This document shows positions 16,606-28,934 of a DNA stretch of 64,000 nt, in pieces. The notes beneath the pieces were generated by a model. It searched no databases. It was not told the origin of the DNA and saw nothing but the letters and a program-made list of their open reading frames with translations. The stretch comes from Peterkaempfera podocarpi. GTDB lineage: Bacteria; Actinomycetota; Actinomycetes; Streptomycetales; Streptomycetaceae. Position 1 is the first letter of the stretch. Each line of letters opens with the position of its first letter. Position numbers and translations under genes: made by a program. Location of the stretch: assembly GCF_042466665.1 (NCBI RefSeq), contig NZ_CP162102.1, positions 1,922,001-1,986,000 of the forward strand. The letters are read 5' to 3'.

Positions 16606-17847
16606 TCAGCGGCCGGCCATGGCGGCTGTCAGGACCCGCTCCACATCGGCGAGGGAGAGCACCCCGTACAGCGAGCCGTCCGCCTCCACCACCAGGTACT
16701 CGCTGGCCGGTGCGGAGCGCAGCGCCTCCAGCAGCTCCTCGCCGCCGGCGGTGGCGGGCAGCCGCATGCCCGGGGTGAGGTCCCGGGCGAGCGCGCCGGT
16801 GGCGGTCCAGGGGCGGCGGTGCTCGGGCACGGTGAGCACGGCGGACTCCCGTACGACGGCCCTCGGGTCGCCGCGGCCGTCGACGACCACGATGCCGCGG
16901 GCGCCCGTCTCCTGGGCCTGCCGCAGCGCCTCGGAGAGCGGGGTGTCGGCGGTGACGGTCACGGCCCTGCGGGTCAGCGCGCGGACCTGGAGCTGCGGGA
17001 GGGCCTCCTTCAGCCGGGCGGTGCGCAGGCTCTGGCCGGCGCCGCTCCAGATGATCGAGGCCAGCACCGCGGCGAGGATGGCGTCGGTGAAGGTGTCCGC
17101 GCCCGAGCCGCTGACGGCGCTGCGGCGGGCACTGAGCAGCGGCAGCCCGATCAGTACCGCAAGGGCCAGGCAGCGCCCCACCCAGGCCGCGGCGACGGTA
17201 CCGGACATGGCCCGCCCGGTGAGGCGCCACACGACGGCGCGCAGCATCCGGCCGCCGTCCAGGGGGAGCCCCGGCAGCAGGTTGAAGATCGCCACGATGA
17301 TGTTGCTCACCATCAGCCCGGCCAGCAGCACCCCGGGCACCGTGCCGGGGCGGACCGGCTGGAGGGCAAGGTAGAAGACCCCGCCCAGCACCAGGGAGAG
17401 CAGCGGCCCGACGAAGGCCAGCCAGAACTCCCTGCCGGGGGTCTCGGCCTCCTTCTCGATCTCCGACACCCCGCCGAAGAACTGCAGCTGGATACGGCGC
17501 ACCGGCAGTCCGAAGCGCAGCGCGACCAGGGTGTGGGCCAGTTCGTGCACCAGCACCGAGCCGTAGAAGGCGACGGCGAAGAAGAGCGACACCAGGTAGC
17601 GCTCGGCGCCGAGCTCCGGCAGCACCGCCTCCAGCTGGTGCCCGAAGACCCAGGTGATCAGCGCGGCGATGACGAACCAGGTGGGCGTCACATAGACCGG
17701 GACGCCGAAGGGGCGGCCCATCAGGATGCCGCCGCGCGGCGGCGCGTCGGGGTGCGGCCGCGGTGCGGCTGCTCCCTGCCCCGGACCGGTCGGGGGCTCG
17801 TCGGGGCTGGGCCGGTCCGACCTCGGCTGCCCCTTGGTCTCGCTCAC
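16606..17847 (-). CDS. Site-2-protease family metalloprotease with CBS domains
   Basis: This 413-residue integral membrane zinc protease has a disordered Pro-rich N-terminus (1-40), several transmembrane helices, the zinc motif HELAH at 101-105, the third-ligand motif LLPGLPLDGGR near residue 200, and two CBS domains (about 290-413) that may bind an adenine nucleotide. Members of the M50 SpoIVFB-like branch cleave membrane-embedded substrates such as anti-sigma factors or pro-sigma factors. The substrate here is unknown. The GTG at 17847 has only a weak GAAGGGG site; a Met at residue 43 is an alternative start that would drop the tail. It is divergent from the nuclease gene. Confidence 0.9.
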   Translation of the reverse strand: MSETKGQPRSDRPSPDEPPTGPGQGAAAPRPHPDAPPRGGILMGRPFGVPVYVTPTWFVIAALITWVFGHQLEAVLPELGAERYLVSLFFAVAFYGSVLVHELAHTLVALRFGLPVRRIQLQFFGGVSEIEKEAETPGREFWLAFVGPLLSLVLGGVFYLALQPVRPGTVPGVLLAGLMVSNIIVAIFNLLPGLPLDGGRMLRAVVWRLTGRAMSGTVAAAWVGRCLALAVLIGLPLLSARRSAVSGSGADTFTDAILAAVLASIIWSGAGQSLRTARLKEALPQLQVRALTRRAVTVTADTPLSEALRQAQETGARGIVVVDGRGDPRAVVRESAVLTVPEHRRPWTATGALARDLTPGMRLPATAGGEELLEALRSAPASEYLVVEADGSLYGVLSLADVERVLTAAMAGR

Positions 17848-18066
17848 CCTGGCCCCTTCGGATCGTGTGACAGGCCCCACGCTACGTGATGGCTGCACGG
17901 GGGACGATCCCGGGCGTCCACCACCGCTGCACGGCCGCTGCCCGACTGATACCCGCTGCGGGCACCCCTCAGGCTCCGCCGGGGCGACCGGACCGGGCTG
18001 CGGGGCCCGGGGCCCGCTGCCCGGCCGCTGTCGGCGCCATGTCGGCGGGATGTCGGCGGCGGGGCA

Positions 18067-18072
18067 TAGGGT
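18067..18072 (+). promoter_or_regulatory. Probable -10 hexamer (TAGGGT), leaderless start
   Basis: TAGGGT ends 6 nt before the ATG at 18079, and no Shine-Dalgarno sequence is present. No clear -35 hexamer is visible. Confidence 0.4.
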
Positions 18073-18078
18073 CGGGGC

Positions 18079-19002
<924 letters not shown>

Positions 19003-19004
19003 TG

Positions 19005-19676
19005 GTGACGATCCGAGTGCTGCTGGTCGACGACCAGCCGCTGCTTCGTACCGGTTTCCGGATGATCCTGGAGGCCGAGACGGACCTGGCCGTGGTGGGC
19101 GAGGCCGGGGACGGCCAGCAGGCGCTGGACCAGGTGCGGGCGCTCCAGCCGGATGTGGTGCTGATGGACATCCGGATGCCGCGGATGGACGGAGTGGAGG
19201 CCACCCGGCGGATCGCCGGGCCGGGCCGGGACGGCCCGGCCAAGGTACTGGTCCTCACCACCTTCGACCTGGACGAGTACGTGGTGGAGGCGCTGCGCGC
19301 CGGGGCGAGCGGCTTTCTGCTGAAGGACGTGCCGGCCGAGGAGCTGGTGCAGGCGATCCGGGTGGTGGCGGACGGCGCGGCGATGCTGGCGCCGAGTGTC
19401 ACCCGGCGGCTGCTGGACATGTACGCCACCCGGTTGCCCTCGGGCGACGAGGCTCCGCCGACCACGCTGCATGCGCTCACCGAGCGTGAGGTGGAGGTGC
19501 TGAAGCTGGTGGCGCGGGGCCTGTCCAATGCGGAGATCGCCGCCGAGCTGTTCGTCAGCGAGACCACGGTGAAGACCCATGTGGGACATGTGCTGACCAA
19601 GCTGGGCCTGCGGGACCGGGTGCAGGCCGCGGTGTACGCCTATGAGAGCGGACTGGTGCGGCCCGGCGCCCTGTAG
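19005..19676 (+). CDS. NarL/FixJ-family response regulator (orphan)
   Basis: The 223-residue protein has a receiver domain (residues 1-120; acidic pocket VLLVDDQ, phospho-acceptor Asp in VVLMDIRMPRMDG, Lys in FLLKDV) and a LuxR-type helix-turn-helix (about 155-215, LTEREVEVLKLVARGLSNAEIA). No histidine kinase lies in this part of the window. Two adjacent GTG codons follow the stop of the nuclease gene; I chose 19005 because GGAG lies 5 nt before it. Coupling to a DNA nuclease is unusual for this family, although the pair may simply share a promoter. A strong terminator follows directly. Confidence 0.92.
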   Translation: MTIRVLLVDDQPLLRTGFRMILEAETDLAVVGEAGDGQQALDQVRALQPDVVLMDIRMPRMDGVEATRRIAGPGRDGPAKVLVLTTFDLDEYVVEALRAGASGFLLKDVPAEELVQAIRVVADGAAMLAPSVTRRLLDMYATRLPSGDEAPPTTLHALTEREVEVLKLVARGLSNAEIAAELFVSETTVKTHVGHVLTKLGLRDRVQAAVYAYESGLVRPGAL

Positions 19677-19688
19677 CGGCGGAATGCA

Positions 19689-19730
19689 CCTCGGGGCCGG
19701 TCGCAGCGGGTGCTGCGACCGGCCCCGAGG
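19689..19730. terminator. Bidirectional stem-loop terminator
   Basis: A perfect 19-bp stem beginning CCTCGGGGCCGGTCGCAGC, with a 4-nt loop GGGT, fills the gap between two convergent genes. Confidence 0.8.
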
Positions 19731-19748
19731 TCTGCCGGCGGTAGGGGC

Positions 19749-21362
19749 TCAGCCGGTGGCGATCCGGCCGATCTCCCAGAAGCGGAAGACGCCGGTGGTG
19801 TCCACGGTGGTCTCCACGCCGCTGACGTTGTTCTTGGAGACGTAGAAGGTCTTGCTCTGCCAGAGCGGGATCAGCGGGACGCCCTGCGCCACGATGGCCT
19901 GCATGGAGGCGAAGCTGCCCATGGCCGCGGTCCGGTCGGTCATGGTGCGGCTCTGCGGCACCAGCTGGCTGCTGATCCTGGAGCTGTCCCAGCCGGTGTA
20001 GTACGCGCCGCCCTTGACCACCAGCGGCACGATGAAGTCATCCGCGTCCGGATAGTCCGGCGACCAGCCGATGGTGTACGCCTGGTAGGCGCCGCTCTGC
20101 CAGCCCTTCTTGAAGGTGTCCCAGGACGACTCGCGCTTGACCGTCACATGGAACAGCCCGCCGGTCTCCAGCTGCTGCTTGATCTGGTCGGCCTCCTTGG
20201 AGTCGACCCGGGAGCGGGACCAGGTGAGGGAGAAGTTCACCGGGGTGTGGATGCCGGCCTGCTGGAGGATCCGGCGGGCGGCGCTGACGTTGGCGTCGCC
20301 GTAGAGGTCGAAGAAGGCCGTGTTGGCGCCCAGCAGCCCCTGCGGGACCACCGAGTAGAGCGCCTCGACGGTGCGGCCGTAGCTGTCCCGGGCGAGCGCC
20401 TTGCGGTCCAGCAGCTGCGCCACCGCGCGCCGCACCGCCGGGCGGCCGACCACCGGGTCCTTGGTGTTGAACGCCATGTAGCGGGTCTCGGCGCTGTCAC
20501 CGGTGACGACCTTGAAGTCGCCGGTGCCGCGCAGCGCCGCCTCCTTGTAGGCGGTGGCGTCCTTGGGGTCCAGGCTGTTGTCGGTGAAGTCGACCTGGCC
20601 GCTCTCCAGTGCGGACTTCAGCTCGGCGGGCTCACTGAAGTAGCGCAGCGTGAACTTGTTGTTGTCGAGCTTGTCGGCACCGCGGTACTCGGGGTTGGCC
20701 ACCAGCCGGACGGTGCCGGGGGCGGTGCCGTCCGAGGTCTTCATGGTGTCGATGCCCTCGACCTTGTACGGGCCGGAGCCGACCATCTGGTCGTTGGGCA
20801 GCAGCTTGTCGGCCGGGTAGACCTGGTGGTCCACGATGGCGCCGGCGGCGCTGGCCAGCTTGGAGGGGAACACCGCGTCGGGCTCGGTGAGGTGGAAGAC
20901 CACCTGGGAGTCGCCCTGGGCGTTCACCGACTTCAGGGTGTCGAAGAGGGCGTCGGCCGGGCCGGCCGGGTCGTGGATCTTCTTCATCCGGGTGAAGGAG
21001 AACACCACGTCCTCGACGGTCAGCGAGTGACCGTTGGAGAACTTCAGGCCGCTCTTCAGCGTGCACACATAGGTCATGGCGTCGCCGCCGGTGAAGGAGC
21101 ACGACTGCGCCGCATCGGGCTGCGGGGTGGTGGCCCCTGCGGGGAAGCTCAGCAGGGTCTGATGGGTGTTGTACAGCACCAGCCAGCCTCCCGAGTCATA
21201 GGAGCCCGCCGGGTCGTAGGTGCTGGTGACGGCGGTTGTGCCCATGGTGACCTGGGCATCGGAACCGCTGCCGCTGCTGCCCCCGGACGATCCGCATCCG
21301 GCGATCGTCGAGGCGACCAGGCCGGCGCAGCCGAGCGCCGCCAGTCGTTTGACTGCAGACAT
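19749..21362 (-). CDS. Family-5 solute-binding lipoprotein (oligopeptide/dipeptide ABC type)
   Basis: The 537-residue precursor has a lipoprotein signal peptide with lipobox TIAGC (Cys23) and a mature domain of the DppA/OppA type, including TYVCTLKSGLKFSNGHSLTVEDVVFSF, VGSGPYKVEG and the distal GWSPDYPDADDFIVP. Such proteins deliver peptides or similar solutes to an ABC importer. No permease or ATPase genes lie on either side, so it is a solitary binding protein. The ATG at 21362 follows GGAGAAGAG. A near-perfect palindrome about 310 nt upstream (21674-21693) may be its operator. Confidence 0.92.
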   Translation of the reverse strand: MSAVKRLAALGCAGLVASTIAGCGSSGGSSGSGSDAQVTMGTTAVTSTYDPAGSYDSGGWLVLYNTHQTLLSFPAGATTPQPDAAQSCSFTGGDAMTYVCTLKSGLKFSNGHSLTVEDVVFSFTRMKKIHDPAGPADALFDTLKSVNAQGDSQVVFHLTEPDAVFPSKLASAAGAIVDHQVYPADKLLPNDQMVGSGPYKVEGIDTMKTSDGTAPGTVRLVANPEYRGADKLDNNKFTLRYFSEPAELKSALESGQVDFTDNSLDPKDATAYKEAALRGTGDFKVVTGDSAETRYMAFNTKDPVVGRPAVRRAVAQLLDRKALARDSYGRTVEALYSVVPQGLLGANTAFFDLYGDANVSAARRILQQAGIHTPVNFSLTWSRSRVDSKEADQIKQQLETGGLFHVTVKRESSWDTFKKGWQSGAYQAYTIGWSPDYPDADDFIVPLVVKGGAYYTGWDSSRISSQLVPQSRTMTDRTAAMGSFASMQAIVAQGVPLIPLWQSKTFYVSKNNVSGVETTVDTTGVFRFWEIGRIATG

Positions 21363-21673
21363 CTTCTGTTCTCTTCTCCAGACCGGCGGTGAGGGCGCCG
21401 CTTGTTGCCGCACCCGCCTCCGGGGTGTGGAGGCGGGCGCGGAGCCACCGGGGGCGGACGGAACGGCACTGGCGCTGCCGCCGCCGTCCGACCCGTCCCC
21501 GGCGTCTCCGCATCCGCTTCGGCAGGGTGCGCCGGGCGGGAAGTCCGCAACCCGTGGCCGGCCACGGGTGGGTGCGTGTCCGGGATCCGGCCTCCGGGTT
21601 GGAGGTGGCGGTCCGTCAGAGGCCGTGCGAGGGGAGCCTGCCGAGGACCGCGCGGGAGTTCGATCGGGTGTAG

Positions 21674-21693
21674 CGTGCCACATCGATGGCACG
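21674..21693. promoter_or_regulatory. 20-bp palindrome, candidate operator
   Basis: The sequence CGTGCCACATCGATGGCACG has perfect 7-bp arms around 6 nt. It lies in the 450-bp gap upstream of the solute-binding protein gene and downstream of the HAD gene. The rest of that gap holds no gene that I can support. Confidence 0.4.
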
Positions 21694-21815
21694 CGCGTAG
21701 AAACCCGGGTCCCGTCAGGGCAGGCGGCAGCGGCGGAACGGCCGCTGTGACAGATCCGACTTGGTGGCGAATGTCCGGCTTTACGGCCGGGCCGACCGGC
21801 GTCGAGTAACGAGCG

Positions 21816-22520
21816 TCACACTCGCGCGGGCACCAGGCTGCGCAGCAGCGCCAGGTCGACCTGTTCCAGGGAGGCCACCACCGTACGGCCCGGTGCCTCC
21901 TCGATGACGGCCACCGACGGCACGGCGAGCACCGTGCAGCCCGCGGCCTCGGCCGACCGCACTCCGGTGGGCGAGTCCTCGACCACCACACAGCGGGCCG
22001 GCTCGGCGCCGAGCCGCGCGGCGGCGACCAGATAGGGGTCGGGGTGCGGCTTGGTGCGGGTGACCTCGTCGCCCGCGACCGAGAAGGCGAAGTTCTCCGC
22101 ACCGAGGCTGTGCATCACCAGGTCGATGTCGCGGCGGTGGGAGGCCGAGACCAGGGCGGCCGGGACACCCTGTGCGGAGAGCTCCGCAAGCAGCCGCCGG
22201 GCGCCCGGCATCAGCGGCACCCCGGCACCCAGCAGCTCGGTGAACCGCTGGTTGATGCCGACGGAGAGCTCGGCCGCGGTGATGGGCGCCCCGGTGACGT
22301 CGATCAGATAGTCCACCACGCGGGACATTGGCCCGCCGACCACCATGGACCGGTGGGACTCGTCCAGCGGGTGGCCGAGCTCGGCCAGCAGCGAGCTCTC
22401 GGCCCGCCACCAGAAGTCCTCGGTGTCCACCAGGGTGCCGTCCATGTCGAGCAGCACCGCTTGGAGCCCGGAGCTGCCGGACTCTGCGGGGGAGGTGGGG
22501 GCGGCGGAGGTGGTGGTCAC
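21816..22520 (-). CDS. HAD-superfamily phosphatase / phosphoglucomutase-like hydrolase
   Basis: The 234-residue protein has the HAD motifs in order: LLDMDGTLVDTEDFWW (motif I with the nucleophile Asp and a cap-domain follow-on), LVSASHRRD (motif II), TKPHPDPYL (motif III Lys) and VVVEDSPTGVRSAEAAG (motif IV acidic residues). The cap domain lies between motifs I and II, as in beta-phosphoglucomutase and sugar-phosphate phosphatases. The substrate cannot be read from the sequence. I chose the GTG at 22520, with GGAAGGGG upstream, over an ATG 21 codons earlier. It lies downstream of metH on the same strand with a 174-bp gap. Confidence 0.9.
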   Translation of the reverse strand: MTTTSAAPTSPAESGSSGLQAVLLDMDGTLVDTEDFWWRAESSLLAELGHPLDESHRSMVVGGPMSRVVDYLIDVTGAPITAAELSVGINQRFTELLGAGVPLMPGARRLLAELSAQGVPAALVSASHRRDIDLVMHSLGAENFAFSVAGDEVTRTKPHPDPYLVAAARLGAEPARCVVVEDSPTGVRSAEAAGCTVLAVPSVAVIEEAPGRTVVASLEQVDLALLRSLVPARV

Positions 22521-22694
22521 GGGCGAATGCCCCTTCCGGTGGCTGCGGTCGGGGTCGGCCGCCCGGGGCGGGCGGTCGGCCACGAGTGGACGATTACGGG
22601 CAAAGGGCCACCCAGGTTACGCGTGTCCCGGCCACATCGGGTGACCGGGACACGGCGAAGGCGTTGCCCGTAGGTCAACAACCCGGCATCCGGC

Positions 22695-26198
<3,504 letters not shown>

Positions 26199-26374
26199 GT
26201 CGGTGCTCCCTGGGTGCGACGGCTGTCGGCTATGCGGGGCCCGTCTGCTCCGGGCCGCACCCGGCCAGGGTATCCGGCGCACGGCGGGCCGACCGAGGCG
26301 TTCCGTATCGTGGGCGGCTTCGGGCCACCCGCCTCGGGCCGCCCGAAGGGGTGGAGCGGGAGGGGAGCGGACGG

Positions 26375-27469
26375 ATGGGGATGGTGCGAACGGGTGTCAG
26401 GGGCGCGCTGGGAGCCCCCCGGCGGGCCTGGCGGTGGTGGTGGCGGCTGCCCCGGCTGCGGCGGGCAGCGGTGGCCGTGCTGACGGTGCTGTGCCTGCTG
26501 CTGACCCCGGTCGCCGCGGCGGCGGTGGCGTTGCGGCTGGCGGACGCCGGGCAGCCGCGGGACGACGCCAGGACCCGCGGCCGGGACGCCCTGTGGCTCG
26601 GCCACGCCTGGGTGGACGGCCGCAAGGGGCCCTCCGACGTGGCGGCCCTGGCCGCCTCGCTGCGCACCACCGGCATCCGCGACCTCTATGTGCACACGGG
26701 GCCGCTGGAGAGCGACGGCACCCTGCACAGCGACCTCTATCCGCGGGCGGCCTGGCTGGTGGCCGCGCTGCACTCGGCGGCGCCCGCGGTACGGGTACAG
26801 GCCTGGCTGGGCAATGTGGTGGCTCCCGAGCACCCGGAGGGGCTGCATCTGGACCGGCCCGCGGTGCGGGCGGCGATCGCCGCCTCCGCGCAGCAGGTGC
26901 TGGCGGCGGGCTTCGCCGGGGTGCACTTCGACCTGGAGCCCGTACAGTCCGGCGACGCGGGGTTCCTGGACGTGCTGGACCGCACCAGGGCGGCGCTCTC
27001 CGCGCACGGGGCGCTGCTGTCGGTGTCCGCGCCGCAGCTGGATCCGCTGCCGTCGCTGCACTCGGTGGGCCGGGCCCTGGCGGGGCATCCCAAGTGGTGG
27101 TCCCAGGCGTACTTCGGGCAGGTCGCCCGGCGGGTCGACCAGGTCGCGGTGATGTCCTACGACACCGGCACCCCGCTGCCCTCGCTCTACGGCGGCTATG
27201 TGGCGCAGCAGACGTCGCTGGCGCTGGAGGTGGTGCCGGACGGCGTCGATCTGCTGATGGGGCTGCCGGCCTACTACGAGAACGACCACACCCACTGGGG
27301 CAGCGCCGAGACGGTCGCGGCGGCGGTGCGCGGGGTGCGGCTGGGGCTGGGGCGTACCCAGCCGGGCCGGGAGCGCTTCGGGGTGGCCCTCTATGTCGAC
27401 TATGCCGCGACGCCGAAGGACTGGGCCGACTACCGCGAGGGGTGGGTCCGGCCGCAGCGGGCAAGGTGA
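26375..27469 (+). CDS. Membrane-anchored TIM-barrel protein, glycoside-hydrolase-like
   Basis: The 364-residue product has a basic, Trp-rich N-terminus (GAPRRAWRWWWRLPRLRRA), one membrane helix (about 33-55) and a long extracytoplasmic domain. Several strand-ends resemble the GH18-like barrel: DALWLGHAWVDG, RVQAWLGNVV, AGVHFDLEPV in place of the usual DxxDxE motif, and VAVMSYDTG. The Asp-x-Glu in FDLEPV would be the catalytic candidate. I do not recognise a characterised member. The ATG at 26375 has GGGAGGGG at about 9 nt; an upstream GTG and a downstream ATG are alternatives. It may hydrolyse a cell-wall or extracellular glycan, which is inference. Confidence 0.78.
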   Translation: MGMVRTGVRGALGAPRRAWRWWWRLPRLRRAAVAVLTVLCLLLTPVAAAAVALRLADAGQPRDDARTRGRDALWLGHAWVDGRKGPSDVAALAASLRTTGIRDLYVHTGPLESDGTLHSDLYPRAAWLVAALHSAAPAVRVQAWLGNVVAPEHPEGLHLDRPAVRAAIAASAQQVLAAGFAGVHFDLEPVQSGDAGFLDVLDRTRAALSAHGALLSVSAPQLDPLPSLHSVGRALAGHPKWWSQAYFGQVARRVDQVAVMSYDTGTPLPSLYGGYVAQQTSLALEVVPDGVDLLMGLPAYYENDHTHWGSAETVAAAVRGVRLGLGRTQPGRERFGVALYVDYAATPKDWADYREGWVRPQRAR

Positions 27470-27628
27470 GGGAGGCGGCTGCATCTTTGCCCGTAGGCTG
27501 GGCAAGTACGGTCCGTGGAGCGAGACGTTCCACGGATGTCCACAGTCGGCAGCCGGTCCGGGGAGACCGCCGGCCGGCCCCCTGGGGGCCGGGCGGGTCC
27601 CCGCGGAGCGGCCGGAGGGAGGCGCTGG

Positions 27629-28735
27629 GTGATCGAGCTCGAGGATGTGCCCGAGCTCATCGACCCGGTCATGGTGGCCGCGTTCGAGGGCTGGAACGAC
27701 GCCGGGGACGCCGCTTCCGCGGCGGTGGAGCACCTGGACCAGGCGTGGGGCGGCAAGGTGTTCGCCGCTCTGGACGCCGAGGACTACTACGACTTCCAGG
27801 TCAACCGTCCGACGGTGTGGATGGACGGCTCGGTGCGGCGCATCACCTGGCCGACGACCCGGCTGTCGGTGGTCCGGGTGACCGAGCCCAGGCCGCGGGA
27901 CCTGGTGCTGGTGCGGGGTATCGAGCCGAGCATGCGCTGGCGGTCGTTCTGCAATGAGCTGCTGGGCTTCGCCCATGAGCTGGGTGTGGAGATGGTGGTG
28001 GTGCTGGGGGCGCTCCTCGGGGACACCCCGCACACCCGCCCGGTCCCGGTCAGCGGTGTGACCTCCGACCCGGACCTGGCCCGCAGGCTGGACCTGGAGG
28101 AGAGCCGCTACGAGGGCCCCACGGGCATCGTGGGCGTGCTCCAGGAGGCGTGTGCGCACGCCGGGGTGCCGGCGGTGACCTTCTGGGCCGCGGTGCCGCA
28201 CTATGTGGCGCAGCCGCCGAACCCCAAGGCCACCCTGGCGCTGCTGAACAAGGTCGAGGACCTGCTGGACCTGCGGATCCCGCTGGGCGATCTGCCGGAG
28301 GACTCCAGGGCCTGGCAGATCGGGGTGGACCAGCTGGCCGCCGAGGACAGCGAGGTCGCGGAGTACGTGCAGCAGCTGGAGGAGGCCCGGGACACCGCGG
28401 AGCTGCCGGAGGCGTCCGGTGACGCCATCGCCCGCGAGTTCGAGCGCTATCTGCGGCGCCGGGACAAGGGGTCCGCGGAGCCCGGGGAGGGGCATGACGT
28501 GGGCCGGCCGGGCCAGTTCCGGCGGGAGGAGTCCAAGGCGTCGGAGCGGCCCTCGGCCTTCGAGCGGCCCGGGGGTGACCGGCCGGCGCCGGAGGAGCCC
28601 GGGGAGCCGGGTGCGCCCGGCGGCGAGCCGCAGGACGGGCAGGACAAGCAGGACGGGGACGACGGCGGGGACGCCTCGGGGCCGCGTCCCTCCGGCCCTG
28701 CCGACCGGGGTGACCGGGGCGGCGACGGGCGGTAG
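27629..28735 (+). CDS. PAC2-family protein
   Basis: The 368-residue protein belongs to the PAC2 family, named after the eukaryotic proteasome-assembly chaperone and found in most actinobacteria. The PAC2 domain covers about residues 8-255, with VMVAAFEGWNDAGDAAS, VLGALLGDTPHTRP and TGIVGVLQEACAHAGVP. The last 85 residues are a disordered, charged Pro/Glu/Gly/Asp-rich tail. The GTG at 27629 has GGAGGGAGG upstream. A role in proteasome biology in bacteria has not been shown as far as I know, and this gene is 14 kb from the proteasome block. A near-perfect terminator follows it. Confidence 0.92.
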   Translation: MIELEDVPELIDPVMVAAFEGWNDAGDAASAAVEHLDQAWGGKVFAALDAEDYYDFQVNRPTVWMDGSVRRITWPTTRLSVVRVTEPRPRDLVLVRGIEPSMRWRSFCNELLGFAHELGVEMVVVLGALLGDTPHTRPVPVSGVTSDPDLARRLDLEESRYEGPTGIVGVLQEACAHAGVPAVTFWAAVPHYVAQPPNPKATLALLNKVEDLLDLRIPLGDLPEDSRAWQIGVDQLAAEDSEVAEYVQQLEEARDTAELPEASGDAIAREFERYLRRRDKGSAEPGEGHDVGRPGQFRREESKASERPSAFERPGGDRPAPEEPGEPGAPGGEPQDGQDKQDGDDGGDASGPRPSGPADRGDRGGDGR

Positions 28736-28758
28736 CCGCTGCGGTGCCCACGACAGCA

Positions 28759-28793
28759 CGATGGCCGGGATCCTCAACGGATCCCGGCCATCG
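28759..28793. terminator. Bidirectional stem-loop terminator after the PAC2 gene
   Basis: A perfect 15-bp stem, CGATGGCCGGGATCC and its complement, with a 5-nt loop TCAAC lies 24 nt past the PAC2 stop. Confidence 0.8.
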
Positions 28794-28850
28794 CCGTTCG
28801 ACCGATCGATGACCGGCGTCGGGCAGCCGCCGGCCATCGATCACCACCAG

Positions 28851-28892
28851 TGGACTAGACCAAGCATGGTCCTGTCAAGGTCTAGACCAACT
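28851..28892 (-). promoter_or_regulatory. Paired DasR/chitinase-type boxes around a TTGACA
   Basis: Read on the minus strand, TGGTCTAGACCT (28879-28890) and TGGTCTAGTCCA (28851-28862) form a direct repeat, with TTGACA between them starting right after the first box. TGGTCTAGACC is the core of the DasR operator and of the direct repeats in Streptomyces chitinase promoters. No minus-strand gene starts downstream; the strand leads into the PAC2 terminator and then antisense to PAC2. The gap also contains no gene on the plus strand. Confidence 0.5.
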
Positions 28893-28934
28893 CGGCATCC
28901 GACGTCACAGCGCCACTGACGGACCGTCAGCGCC

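Noticed and set aside
26199..26374. Cobalamin or SAH riboswitch upstream of metH
   Set aside because: No B12-box or other conserved riboswitch core is visible in this short divergent gap.
28050..28847. Minus-strand open frame starting just after the DasR-type boxes
   Set aside because: It would be the only candidate gene for that promoter, but it runs antisense through PAC2, passes through a strong terminator and has an Arg/Pro-rich translation with no family sequence.
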